From assembly GCA_051453625.1 (NCBI GenBank), contig JBOZIK010000001.1, forward strand, positions 130,889,509 to 130,953,508: 64,000 nt of DNA, read 5' to 3'. The notes beneath the pieces were generated by a model. It was not told the origin of the DNA. It did no database searches and worked only from the letters and a program-made list of their open reading frames with translations. The stretch comes from Welwitschia mirabilis. Its lineage: Eukaryota; Gnetophyta; Gnetopsida; Welwitschiales. The position numbers were made by a program, and so were the translations under genes. Positions 34,501-46,540 of this stretch are shown one piece after another (positions within the stretch are counted from its first letter, which is position 1; each line of letters opens with the position of its first letter).

Positions 34501-37284
34501 ATATACCTTTTATGTTTTATCAATTACTTAATATTTGTTTGAATACTTTTTGTTAAGAGAATGCATTATCCTAGGATCATAGCTTTAGGAAATAAATGTT
34601 TCTTTTTCTTTTAAATAAAGTGTTGAATAGAACTTAGAATTCTGAATAAAACTTGCTTTTAGTTTATTTTGATTTTTTATTTTTTAATTTTATGTTGTAA
34701 CTTTTTTGTTTTTAGTTTATAAAAATAAACTCTATATAGTTAGGTTTCAATCTTTTAGAGAAAGTACATTTTTAATGACTTAGTTGAGATTTTCAATTTA
34801 AACACTATGTCAATTTAAAAATAATGGATAAATATTAAAAATACATGCATAATCAAATCTTGAACACAATAGAAGCAATTTTTTTGAAATTTTTCTTACC
34901 ATTGTCTGAATACTTTCTTAGTTAACTCTTTTAGTGGATGTCATGCTATCACTTGAATATCTTTAACTTGACTTATGTTTTACTTTATAAAGTGACCATA
35001 ACTAGTGATTTTTACTTGGGCATTTCAAAGTGATAAGATTGGATTTACCCAATCTTAAGACATTCAAATGTGTATAAACTTCATTTTAAAGGAAGATGCT
35101 TTAGTTTTTTGTGTTTTCTCTCAATGGTATAAGTCTTTGGTTATTTGAGGATGTTCTTTCTTATTCTTCATCTCATTTCTTCACCTTTGTCTTTGAAAGT
35201 ATGTGATCATGTGGGATTTATTTTTAAGAAGTATTCAAAAAAAAAGAGAGAGACAAAGAAGAATAATGACCATGATCTAGTGTTTTTGTGCTAGTTACAT
35301 GGTTACCATGATGCCCTACTGCACTGAGTTAAATTTTCCTAAGAGAGATCTTTAGTAGTATTAGTAGCTATCAGAACTTCATAGGGGTTTAGTTTGACAT
35401 GCTTCATAGGTCCTTCCTTCTCTGAGTATGATTGCACTCTTCTCGTTATGAATTAATAATAAGTACTTTAAGGCTATGAGATTAGTTGTGTTTCTAGTAT
35501 CATCAGAGGCATCGCTTATTTTCTAGATTAATTGAGCTTATAATATTCCCACACGATCATTTCACTTTTACAAATTTGGGTGTGTTTTGGGATGTGAGTA
35601 GGTAAACCCATTTCTAAGTAGCTTTTGGTCTTATCATTCATTATTTGAAAACATAAGTTACTCAGCATCATCATAGTCACTATCTATTCAAGTGGTACTT
35701 TATGAAGTTTTTGCATTATGTTATGCATTATTAATTAGGTAATTTTATGATTTCTTCTGAGAAGGTTTTCTAGGTTGGAATTTAGCATAGGTACAAAATC
35801 TTATTCATGTTCCTAATTGTCCATTTCCATTTTGTTTTCATTAGTTCTTTTATTTCATATTTCAAAGTTATTTCCATACTTTTTCATCACAAACACATAG
35901 GATGTGATTATTTAGTAGTTTTTGTATTGATTTTTATTTTTAATTATAGTTTTTCTTTATAGAAGTTAGTTTTCTTTTTAAAAATAATGTTCCTTTCATT
36001 TATGATGATAATTTTTCCCATCTATTCTACTAATGTTTTTTTTTCCTAAGGTTAGTTTTCTTTAATCTTTCTTTTGCATTTTAATGCATGTAGTACTATT
36101 TTTTTAAATAATTATGAGTTTATGGCATATTTTAGAATCTTCCTTAACTTGATGCATTCACCTCCTTTATCATGCCTAATTCATCACAATTCTTAGCCAT
36201 TTCCTATTTCTCAAACTTTTTGATAACTTTCTGAAACCTCCATAATACCATCTTAGATTAACTTATTCTGTTGATACTTTTTATTTTTCTAATCTTTTGA
36301 TAAGCCCTGTTGTCCACCTTGTCATGCAAAACAACTAGGTGGGAGAATGTAGTAATATCCTTTGTAATACATCATTTTTTTATTTTAGTTTCTTCAACTA
36401 TTTTCTAACCTTCTTTTCAGCCACAAAATATTTCTTCAAAGCCCAATTGTTTTTCTTACTTATAATTAACTTACATTTTCATATTTTTCTTCTTACATTA
36501 ATGCAATATGAGATGTATTGTTTCACTTATGAGGGGTAGGACATATATTTTGAGATATTTTGAGTAAAAACTTTAAATTTTAAGGGTTACTTTTAATTTT
36601 TTCATAATACATATCTTTAATGCACTAGTCTACTTATGATCCTCTATTATTTGAGTGATATGCATTATGGATAGTATTTAGTAAAAATCATGTACTTAAC
36701 AGTAGAATACTTGCAGTTTGTTTTCCTTGCATTAATGATTTAAGTAATTAAGGAAACCATGTATAAAGGGAATAATGTTATGAGTGATTATTTTTAATTT
36801 ATTAATGCTTGTGGATTATGCTTAAAAACACAATGTTTGATTTATGATGATCATTTTTGAGTTATTACTTTTTATGATTATAGATGCACATCATTCATCT
36901 AAGATATTATGATTATATCTTTTGATGATCCTCTTTGTTATAATATTCAATCTCTATTTCTTTAATGTGCTAGATGTTTTAAGTGGGGGGGATTATGCTA
37001 AGTGTTTTTAATCTTGTTTTCTGACAAGCATGATTGCAGAAAATTGATTTTATAGACTAATTTTCAGAAGCCTATCATTTTCAAACCATTTGAATGACAT
37101 ACTAGATGATATCATGGTCGCATTATCTACAAAGATAAAACATTCAGTTTATTATATTCTAGGATTTAATCCTACATAATGAGATTTTAAAACTTGATCT
37201 ACATATCCCTGGATAATGTTTATCTTATTTAATTTATATTATAATGATAGTTTTTTGCCAACTTTATTAGGAACTAATTAGGCC
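34501..37284 (+). other. Long 3' untranslated interior of the LTR2-LTR3 element
   Basis: No coding frame or domain is visible over 2.8 kb. Apart from AT-rich sequence it has a G-rich tract at 36981-36992 (AAGTGGGGGGGA), about 300 bp before the real polypurine tract, and a similar shorter one near 36340 (ctaggtgggagaatg). Long non-coding tails before the 3' LTR are common in the Tat/Athila branch. Confidence 0.5.
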
Positions 37285-37297
37285 AAGTGGGAGGCTA
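37285..37297 (+). promoter_or_regulatory. Polypurine tract before LTR3
   Basis: AAGTGGGAGGCTA lies directly before the LTR start TGTTATGATATC. This is where plus-strand DNA synthesis would be primed. It identifies LTR3 as the 3' LTR. Confidence 0.7.
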
Positions 37298-38267
37298 TGT
37301 TATGATATCAAATTATATGTTTTTCATGGGGTATTTTGAGTAGTCATGTAGGACATTTATATAATTTTAAGTGAAAAATAATGGTTATTAAGAGTTAAAG
37401 ATAAAACCATGGAAACATGCAACTACCATCATATTTGAAGGCATTTTTGATTAATTTTAATACTTCACATTCTAAGGAGGAATTAATGACTTTCAAGGTC
37501 ATTTTGACTTGATAAAAGATCTTTAAAAAGACCATCATCCCCTCCATCATCTAGATAATACTACTAGACGATAACATGTAGATGCCAACAAGGATGTTGA
37601 CTGGACTTGATATGGCATTGTCTCCACCATTGATCAGATGACATATAAGATGATACCTAAAATTAGTCAATACACCAAACTTGTGTAATGTATAATGTGC
37701 ATCCTATGTGTCATTAGGGTTTCTGTTGCATCTATTAGATTTGCTATTTTTAGATTCTATTATTGTAAATAAATACTACCTTTGCCCTCAACCCCAATCA
37801 TCTTCCTTAGCACTTAAAAATATCATGATAGAAGATCAAAGGATAAGAAATTCATTCATTAGTTACAAAGAGGAGTCTTCCTAGGTATTTGGCTATGTAT
37901 CCTTTATTAATCTATTACTGCATTATAATAGGATGTTGGTTTGACTTTTAATGAAAATCTTCTTTAGTTTTATTCCTATGCATGTCGCTTATGATTTATC
38001 TTGGTTATGATTTTGTGAAAGTTTCATAATTGATATAGGTCATCAAGGAAAACCTTTTTTAAGGTTGAAAATATTACTTTAGGGTTTGCATTACATAACA
38101 TTTTATATTTACTAGCTTCCTCATTGCATGTGTTCAATATTCTATTTGACGTATTTGATAGCTTAGGTTGGCTAAGATTAGTAAAAGTTTCCTTGATTAA
38201 TCTAAATCATATAGGGTTGATCCTAGTAACAAAGATTTGGTAGTCAGATAAACATTGCATTTAGAGT
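37298..38267 (+). repeat. LTR3, left part
   Basis: 970 bp matching 30025-31007 of LTR2. The match stops at TTAGAGT, exactly where the CACTA terminus begins, and resumes at 43808. Confidence 0.8.
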
Positions 38268-38500
38268 CACTACTAGAAATATAGGCTTTTAAGGCATTTT
38301 AAAAATGCCTTAAAAGATCTTAAAAAACACCTTAAAATCTTTTAAGACATTTTTTCAAATAACACTTTAAAAATATTCACCTTAAAATCCTAGAGGCTTT
38401 CAAGGCATTTACAAGGCATTTTTATTATGAGAAATACCATAAAAGGTATTTTAAGGATTTTAATAAACAAATGCCTTAAAATATCTTATTTCAATTAAGA
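38268..38500 (+). repeat. Left TIR and subterminal repeats of CACTA
   Basis: The TIR is followed by about ten copies of a word related to 'aaggcattt' / 'aaatgcctt' in alternating orientation, for example near 38290, 38305, 38320, 38404, 38412 and 38472. The matching array near the other end identifies them as paired subterminal motifs. Confidence 0.75.
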
Positions 38501-39659
38501 AATGGGTGGATTGATTATTTAATAGACATGACCTACATTCACTTTTTAGATACTCTAGGCCTAGAGAATTTCTTTAAGAGTGGATGGTTAGAGGATGGGG
38601 AAGGGATGTGAGAGGAAGATCATGCCTTTAAAGGTGAAAACCAAAATCACAAGCCATATTCCAAAAAGTTTAATAAGCTAAAACCAAAATAAATTTTAAA
38701 AAAATGTCATAATTACATATGTATCTTTTTCTTCTAATTTAAAACAAAATCTACTCTTCATTGTCTAATTTGTTAATCTTGATTATAAAGTTGTAATGGA
38801 ATATGTTGATAATGAACCATAATGTTAAATTTTAGATAAAAATTATAATCAAAATTTTGGCACTAATGCCACTGATGAATAGAACTATAATGAAAGCTTC
38901 ATTCTAATCTAGAATTCAAGTAGAATTGAAGAACCACAAGATTTAAAGCTTCGTGGTCTCTCCTCATCTACCTGAAATAATTCTATAATTAAAACTACAT
39001 GCCTTCTCATCTATGCATTTAATTTCCTAGTTCATACTCTTTGAAGCATATGAAATAGATGTCTATGGAAGTAATCTCCATTATAATAATGAAAACTAGC
39101 TTTAGAAGTGTTCTTTGAAGCATAGAATCACATCTTGGCCTGTGATATGGATCTTTTAAATCTACTGACTAATGTAGCTTTGATTGATCTTGTTGGATAC
39201 TTGCATTATTGATTTCACTACTTCTTAGGCTTTGTTAAAATTCAAATTCTTAAAGGATTTATAGAGGCAATTGAGGGCTTAAATAAAAAAGGAATTTTCT
39301 TGGCCAATAATGACAGTTCTCCCATCTTTAATGCTAGTGCTTCCTCTTGTTCCTAGTGCTAACAGTTCAGCCTGAGCTCATGTTATTATTAGATTAGCAC
39401 TATGACATTAAAGACATTGAGATTTCTTATTTTTAGTGCTTGAATTTCATGTGATGTTCTTCTTGTTGGTCTTATTCATTCCACTCTTTTGTGTGATGCC
39501 ATTATAGTTGATCTTCTTACTCCACATGTTTCATCTATATGAGCTCCTACTGAAGCATGTTTGATTTAAGGTATCTGAAGCGCATTTGCAGGTGAGGGTT
39601 CCTGATGCTGAAAAGTTTTGGGTTTGAACTGATGAGTGTTAAAATAAAATCAGTGTTAT

Positions 39660-41020
39660 GCTAGTCAAGGGTACATGTGCATAGAACACAGGGAATGAGA
39701 ATCTCTTTACAAATGAATAAGAGATCTCTACTGTTAAAGCACAGAAAACATTTCGTAGTGTTCCTATTAATCATAATAACTCTCATCAAAGGCCTATGGG
39801 ATATAAAGCCTATACAAGCAAGTTTCCTTGGAACGTAGTATTCAGAGGGGTATATGATGTGCATCATGTTTTGCTTAAAAACATTAGTGGTAAGGGAATG
39901 CCACCTCAAGAAAATCCACAAATTTTGAGAAGACTAAGAGAAAACATATCAAGATTATAAGATATATTTTATTATAGTGAAAACAAAGTTGCCATATGTA
40001 TGGAAGTGGTTCAGTTGTTGAGTACACCAAGTTTATAAAAAATGCTAGCAAGAACACTCATGATTTCTATAATTCTTCATGGATTAAAACACTTTCAAAA
40101 GTATTCATTTTAGGTTTTCTAACTAGTTTTATAAGTTTAATAACTCATGAGAAGGATTATTCTTCAGGTTTCGAATTGAGCCTAGAATTTCTTTTACACT
40201 CAGCAAACATCATTGGTAGTTCACTTCTACCAAGCTTTGATTCAATACCAATAAGCTCTACTTAAAATTTTTAGAAGTCTTTCTTTCATAATCATAAGTT
40301 AAAGTAAGAAGAGGCAGATCCATTAGGCAAATAAATGCAATAGAATCTCAAGGTAAGTGGTGACACAAAAAAGAATCTTGATAAACATTTACATTTAATG
40401 GTAATGCAAAGTACTCTTGAAGCTGTGTATACAAGTCATATGAAAGAAAGCACTAACAAATTACTTACATCATTAAACTATCAATCTACTAGGTGTTCTG
40501 CATCTCATGTTAAAGATGTGCAATTTCATTATCCAATAAAGAATATAAGCGAACCAGAGCAAATATCATTGATACCCTAGCATGGAATACTTACTATAGT
40601 AAGGAAGAAAATGTCCAACATGAGTAGATGACTGAATTTATCAGGATACTCTAGTCACTTCAAGAATAGGAGGAAAGCCATAGTAGTATGCAAGGATTTT
40701 TAGAGAATGAATTAGATATTAAAAAGAAGATGTAAATTGAAATAGAGGATCTCATGAAACAAAAGTAAGAAGAGTTGAATGCTATCATATTAAAGATGAA
40801 AACCAATCTCTCCATGTTAGAAGAGTAGCTTTTAAAGGATCATGTAAATTTGAAGAAGTGCAACCAAAAATTACAAAGGGAGATAGAAGCTTAAAAAGAG
40901 CAATTAAGGCCTTGTACACATTGATCAAGACTCCAAATAATGAGACTATAGAGAAAGGTATTGACTATATTGTACAAAGAAACATAATTACTCATCTTTA
41001 CAGCTAATTAAAAATAATGA
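39660..41020 (+). pseudogene. Decayed CACTA-borne ORF, possibly transposase-associated
   Basis: A plus-strand frame is coherent through stops. It includes KAYTSKFPWNVVFRGVYDVH and GMPPQENPQILRRLRENIS (39800-39950), the frame 39996-40265 beginning MYGSGSVVEYTKFIK, the frame 40398-40580, and a charged, probably coiled-coil stretch at 40660-40960 (Glu/Lys/Arg-rich). Plant CACTA elements often carry an En/Spm-associated (PTTA-type) protein that ends in such a coiled coil. That assignment rests on overall character only. The DDE transposase (TNP2) was not found. Confidence 0.35.
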
Positions 41021-43490
41021 ATATTTAACTAAAAAGACAGTTATGATGTTGGGAAGAATACTCAAATGTAAAAAGTAATAGGGCTTAAAAGAAGTACACT
41101 TGGTAATGTCTATTATAATTCCCCCTCAGAGTGAATTATGATTTAAAAGGAGACACATGAGGTCTTCAGAATGAAACAATTATGAAGGTATATTGCCATA
41201 GAGCCATTTGTATCCTAGATCTAGTACTTAAAGAAAAATCTTAGATTACTAAGATAAGTAGGAATGGTTACCTCAAGAGCATTCCATAACAGATTCAAGT
41301 ATCTCATATTGAAGCATAAGCATTTATTTTAAATGTGGAGCACATTAAACAAGGGAATTATAATTCTCTTATTCAGATTTAGATGGCATTCTTGGTTCAA
41401 GATAGGCTAATAAATCCTTTATCTCATAGCTATCTTCATCTGGTAAAATTTCTAATGAGTTTGAACATTGTTTAGATGGAGATGGTGATGGTGAAATTTT
41501 TATGACTGGGCATGTTGTGCAAAAAGGACTCCATTACACATCACTAGGTCTTGGTCAGTTTCATTACAATGTGAATTTAAAAGAAATGGACTTGATGGTT
41601 TATGATTATTTATTGATAAAAGTATATATGTTCAAGGCAACTGATAAATGAGGCACAATTATTGATAATGACGCTACACTTGTATATATTTTAATATTAT
41701 TATTCAAACAATTGATTACTATAATTATGGTAATAAATCTTGGTATAGACTATGTATATTAGGATGAAACTTATTGCTTTCTTTATGATGGAAGTATGGA
41801 TAAGGCATTCCCAATAGTTAATTTTCTGTTTGAAGGATTTGTTACTATGAGAGTATATCCTCATGATTATTTTGTACAAGATTTTAAAAATGATTGGTGC
41901 ATTAGATGATTATTTATTACTGTGAAGGTATATCAAAAGTTGTTTCTTGGCAAAAGGCACTTGAATGATGTTAAATTAGTCCTCTCTGGTATTTAGGTAT
42001 GGGAAATCTTAAGGGAACACCTTATTCAATAGTAAATAATAAACATGTATGTCTATCCTAAGATTCCATATTTTTAACAAATATTTGGCACTTAAAAATA
42101 TGTTTTATTCTTAAAAACCATGAGAAAGATTGATGGATATTTAGGAATGAGTTATTAAAAAAAAGTTAAATAGTATAGTAAAGAACATTTGATAACATTC
42201 TAAGGATTTTAGTAAATAATTCTTTATAAGCATGCACCTCTAGTAACAAAATTAAATTCAAAAGAAAGTTATTAGGTTCTAATTAGATAGTAAAACATAA
42301 AAGAAGATCTTCCAGCAGACTTTCCAATATACCAACATGCACACCTCAAAAATGGCATAATATATGTATCTATTAATAAAATTTGAATTAGAGAAAAAAT
42401 AGGAGATCTTAATATTATTATATATTGAGGTTAGAGACTATATCATCAAGTAAGAGGTCACTAACATCCAAGAAAATGATGCTAGAGAAGTAGCACTATG
42501 TCATAGTATGAACCGAAAATTAACATAACTCCTTGGAATGCTAATGATGTCCATTTTAGGAAAGATCTCTTTAAGAAACTCCAACACATTTTATGCTCTT
42601 TGACATCATGTTCATGCCTATGGTATCTTATGTGATGCAGTAGAACTTAAACTCATGTAGAGGTTTCTCCTTGCAATGCAAAATTTGATGTTTCTCTACC
42701 TCCAAATGTAATCATGCTATTGAAAACACTCACAACATTCTTGGCATTCCGGGGTTCTAGGGATTCTCAAAAAGCAATTTAAGTTCATAGGCACATTTCA
42801 CTAATTAACATCTTACAATTAGACACTTAGCAGTTAGACATCCTTTTATGATTACCATTGGAATGAACATCTCTTTGCCATTAATCAAACTTACCACCAA
42901 ACAAGGATTTGCATAAGCCATACTGAAAGCTCATGGCACTGTCTTAAAATTATTCCATAACTAAAACCCTCAAATTATTTCATAATTAAAATGTTTAACT
43001 AGAAACCCTTCTAGAGAGTTCCTGTGATCATTTCCATTACCTTTCTCCATATGATTAATCAAGGAGTCATTCATCACCGATATTGTAATAACTTCATTGA
43101 AGTTATCTGCAAATGTATTTAATTATGAAGCTTTATAGGGATCACCAATACTATAAGATCACATAAGAAGACTGAGGAAGAATTCCATAGTCATAAAGAT
43201 GAAACCCTAACACTTATAGTTATTAAATCCCTAATTTCTTGAAAAACATTGATGATGAAAAAGAAAGCTAAAAAAGGTTTTTTCTTAGTTTGCTTTCATT
43301 AGTAAGAGTACAACATTGGTAGCTCACAGAAGAATAATGCTGAGGAGTTCGATCATCATGGATGTGCTTAGAGATCTTGCATTTCGATGGAGTTCTACTT
43401 TCGATAGTTTAAAGAAGAAAGATGAAACACATGAATTCAAAGAAATGGATTTTTTACAAAATGAAACTTTATTTTAAGCTATCTTTTAAT
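41021..43490. other. CACTA interior, unrecognised
   Basis: No domain wording was found on either strand. A few short coherent stretches exist, such as the plus-strand area 41480-41560, but none could be tied to a family. Confidence 0.35.
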
Positions 43491-43804
43491 GCGTCGTCTT
43501 CTAAATGCCTTAAAAACATAAATTATTTAAGTCATTTATTTTAATAAATGCTTTAAATGCTTTAAAAACTCAACATTTATAGAGCCTTTATTATAATACA
43601 TGCTTTATTTTTAAGGTGTTTATTTTAATAAATGCCTTAAAAATAATTTAGAAGGGCTTTTAAGGTGTTTGTTTAAAAGAAATTTCTTAAAAAGGTTTCT
43701 ATTAGCCTTGTTTAAGGGGTTTATTAAAATAAATGCCTTAAAAAGCTCTATACCTAAAGGCTCTTGTTAATATAAACACTTTAAAATCCTATATTTCTAA
43801 TAGT
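43491..43804 (-). repeat. Right TIR and subterminal repeats of CACTA
   Basis: Copies of 'aaatgccttaaaa' and variants at about 43502, 43555, 43633, 43728 and elsewhere mirror the left array. The end reads TATTTCTAATAGTA; the canonical end is TATTTCTAGTAGTG, so both changes are G-to-A. Confidence 0.75.
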
Positions 43805-44057
43805 AAGTATACTTAATTTTGCATTGCATAGTGTGTTTACTTTCCTTGCATCATTATTTCTTTTCATTATTAGAACCATAAACAGAAAGAGACAAAAATA
43901 CTTCACAAAAATCAATTCTCTAGCTTCAAGCCTAGTGCCTTCAATAGATTAAGACATTTGAGTTCACTCTCATCTATATTAGTATGCATATTTTGCAAGT
44001 ATTTCTGATTGATAGGATTTAACCAAGGACATAACAATTGCATAAATATGCACAACA
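43805..44057 (+). repeat. LTR3, right part
   Basis: After the repeated AGT the sequence continues the LTR3 alignment, matching 31008-31258 of LTR2 (for example 'catagtgtgtttact' at 43828 and 31039). It ends in ATGCACAACA and is followed by ATGTT, the element's target duplication. Confidence 0.8.
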
Positions 44058-44062
44058 ATGTT

Positions 44063-45839
44063 AAAGTTATATTTGACTAAATGTCCTTATATGTTTTATT
44101 GAATAGTACTAGGAATTATTTATCATTTTGTATCTAAATTAACTTAAAATATAAATGTATTTTACTTATCCTATTCACTTTTTTTATTTTCACATTTCAT
44201 ATCTATTTGTGTTCATGTATAACTCAAGGTAAAGTTCCCTATTTATTTACCATGATAAAAGCATATGACAATAGGGAGTTTATTGAATGAATGATAATAT
44301 TATGCATTTTTTTCCTTCATTATAAGTATAATATCTATGGTAATGATATGCCTTATTATTAGAAATAACATCATACTTTCTTATTATTATATTTAGGATT
44401 AACATAAAATGTTGAATATGTTTTTCCACGTAAATTCTAGAAATTGAGGATATAATATTTTCGTTAACGATATTTTACATAGATCTTGATTATTAATGTG
44501 AACACGTAATAATGGAATTAGGAATAATTGATATTTTTCAGCTAATGGTGTATTCTTAGGTGAACTTTCTTTGTTAGTTGTTACAACAGTTGTGCTTATT
44601 TCTAATGGAATTCCTCTCCATGATCATTTTCAAATTTTATTTTTTTAATAAGATAAAGAAATTATAGATTTTAAGTCATAAATCCAAGATGTGTGTAATC
44701 ATAGGTTAAATGATGAAGAATATTTCACTACATGAAATTTAGAATTTCATGTTATTTTTCTTATCTTTGTTTCTAAATTCATAATTCTTATGGAAGTTTT
44801 TTCTTTATCATCAAAGCCATGAACTATAGTGGAATTATGATTATCTATTTCATCTTTTTTTTTTTAATGATTAGATACAATCAAGAGTGACTATGTTTAA
44901 CCTAACTTCATAATTAATAAATGGCCTTCTAATAGAAGATACGTCATGATTGGTCATGATTTGAAGGGGATCCCTTACGATTAATTTACTTGGAACTGAA
45001 GATAAATCATTTCTTTAAAATTAATGGGATCATTATTTTTTGAAACATTTTGCATAGATGTCATGATTAGATGTTATTCGTTTTGAATTTGATCTGATAA
45101 AGGTTTTTGAAAATATTTCTTATAATACTTGTACTTGTTAATAAGTGAAATCAGATGGCTTTTGGTACTTTCAATAGCATTGCATTGAAATTTGTATTAT
45201 CTTTAATACTAATTTATGAATTTTATTTTTTGTATGACATGACTTTCAATTATTTCTCTTTCTTTAGTCATCATCATATTTATAAAGGGCTTACTTTTGA
45301 TGTTAATATTTTAAGGTCTTTATTGAGATGTTGAAAGTTCTTAGTTAAGTAATGGGTTTCTAAATATTTTTAGAGCTTCATTGGATATTGTCTTTGTAGA
45401 ATCCAACTTTATATGCTTTTTACTTTCAAGTGTGCCTTAAATTATGTGGTTAAAATTATAATAATTTTCAATATCATGCTCTTTCATTTGGTGATATTGA
45501 CTATATTCATTTTTATTTTACCATTTTGTCTTTCATATGTAAGAATCATATTAGTTCATCTTAGACAATTTGATTTTTCCCTTAAGGATAAAAATTATGA
45601 CAAAGAAATATTAATTTTTGTAAAATTTATTTTGTATTTTTTAGGATGAGTGTAAGTTAATTTTATAGAAAATGTTTTTATTTTTACCTACAAAAGTGGT
45701 AACTAATATGGTTTTTCTTGAATATTCTCATTTAGTTTTTTAATAAGTGAGATTAATTTTGGATTTGCTGCATTATTTCCTTCATTGTAATCCTTTTAAG
45801 ATCTTTAATTCAGTTTGTTAGATTCATTTTTCCTTCTAA
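44063..45839 (-). other. Probable gypsy interior downstream of Gag, unrecognised
   Basis: The minus strand continues from the Gag remnant on the right with a weakly coherent, stop-rich sequence. I could not identify protease, RT or integrase. An 78-codon plus-strand frame at 45413-45649 is hydrophobic and is most likely the reverse shadow of this remnant. Confidence 0.35.
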
Positions 45840-46540
45840 GGCCCATTTTTCCTTATCCACGATTTCAATTCTTTTGTTAATTCTATAGCTTAATCGAAGG
45901 TATCATACTTCTGTATTTTCAAATGGTTTGAGATAAATGGTATGCATGATTTTACAAATAAATTAATCATGTCTTCATGAGAGATGGAATATTCTAATTT
46001 TAATGTGATTACTTTCAATCATTAAGCATAATTGGTAATATTTTTATCTAAACTTTATCCTAGATTTGTTAAATTTTCTAATGAAATATCATGAGTGATT
46101 TTTATGATATATTTCTTAACAAAATATTTGAACAGGATTTTTAGGATTTGAATTGAACATAGGAGTAGATGATAGTATCATCCTAAGTCATGTTTATTCA
46201 AAACCAAAAAAAGAGATGAAAAGCTATATCAACATCAATTTTATGCAAGACATAAGTGTGTTTGAAGGGTGTGAATTTTTGGATCTTGTATTCCTATAGA
46301 ATTTTCAAATATAGGAATTTTTAAAGATGTGAGATGTCATGCTAAAACAGATGGATGAATAGGCACTTCTATGATATCAATATTAAAGTAAGAATTAACT
46401 TGAGCTGCATATTCTTTTAGTGATTTAATAATTTCTAATTCCTCCATTAAGTATAAAGTTCTAAGTGTAGTTGACGTACTAGCATTAGAATCTTTTTTAC
46501 ATTTTTTTGTTTTTTCATTTACATTCTTATTCACCATAGA
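45840..46540 (-). pseudogene. Tat-type Gag remnant
   Basis: The minus-strand frame 46337-46537 (ending IPIHPSVLA) leads through a stop into SLKIPIFENSIGIQDPKIHT, which resembles the start of the Tat/Ogre Gag capsid (P-x-I-E-x-Y-x-G-x-x-x-P-x-x-H). The domain continues through DISLENLTNL to HEDMINLFVKSCIPFISNHL and DTFD, matching the E-x-(D/E)-(M/L)-(V/I)-x-x-F-x-x-x-L-x-P block of the gag domain. Two or more frameshifts separate the blocks. The wording differs from that expected for G2, so I treat it as a separate element. Confidence 0.55.

Larger units (their letters stand above)
38268..43804. mobile_element. CACTA DNA transposon
   Basis: The left end reads CACTACTAGAAATATAGG, the canonical plant CACTA terminus. 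The right end, read inward, is TACTATTAGAAATATAGG. The terminal inverted repeat extends about 28 bp with a few mismatches. The flanks share the 3-bp duplication AGT (38265-38267 and 43805-43807), the CACTA target size. Subterminal arrays of an 'aatgccttaaaa' word in both orientations occupy 38280-38500 and 43495-43780; these are the usual transposase-binding regions. The 5.5-kb interior holds coding-like remnants but no recognisable DDE transposase, so it is probably non-autonomous or badly decayed. Confidence 0.85.
30025..44057 (+). mobile_element. Non-autonomous LTR element (LTR2 to LTR3), carrying a nested CACTA
   Basis: LTR2 (30025-31258) and LTR3 (37298-44057, split by CACTA) begin TGTTGTGATGCC / TGTTATGATATC and end in ACAACA. 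The element is flanked by ATGTT on both sides (30020-30024 and 44058-44062), a 5-bp target duplication typical of LTR elements. The 6.0-kb interior starts with a tRNA-Asp-type primer site and ends with a polypurine tract directly before LTR3. I could find no protease, RT, RNase H or integrase wording in it on either strand. It therefore looks like a large retrotransposon derivative (LARD) mobilised by a gypsy partner. Confidence 0.75.

Noticed and set aside
39661-39921. 86-codon minus-strand frame inside CACTA
   Set aside because: The plus strand of the same DNA gives the more coherent, partly stop-broken coding sequence continuous with the frames to its right. The minus frame looks like a shadow.
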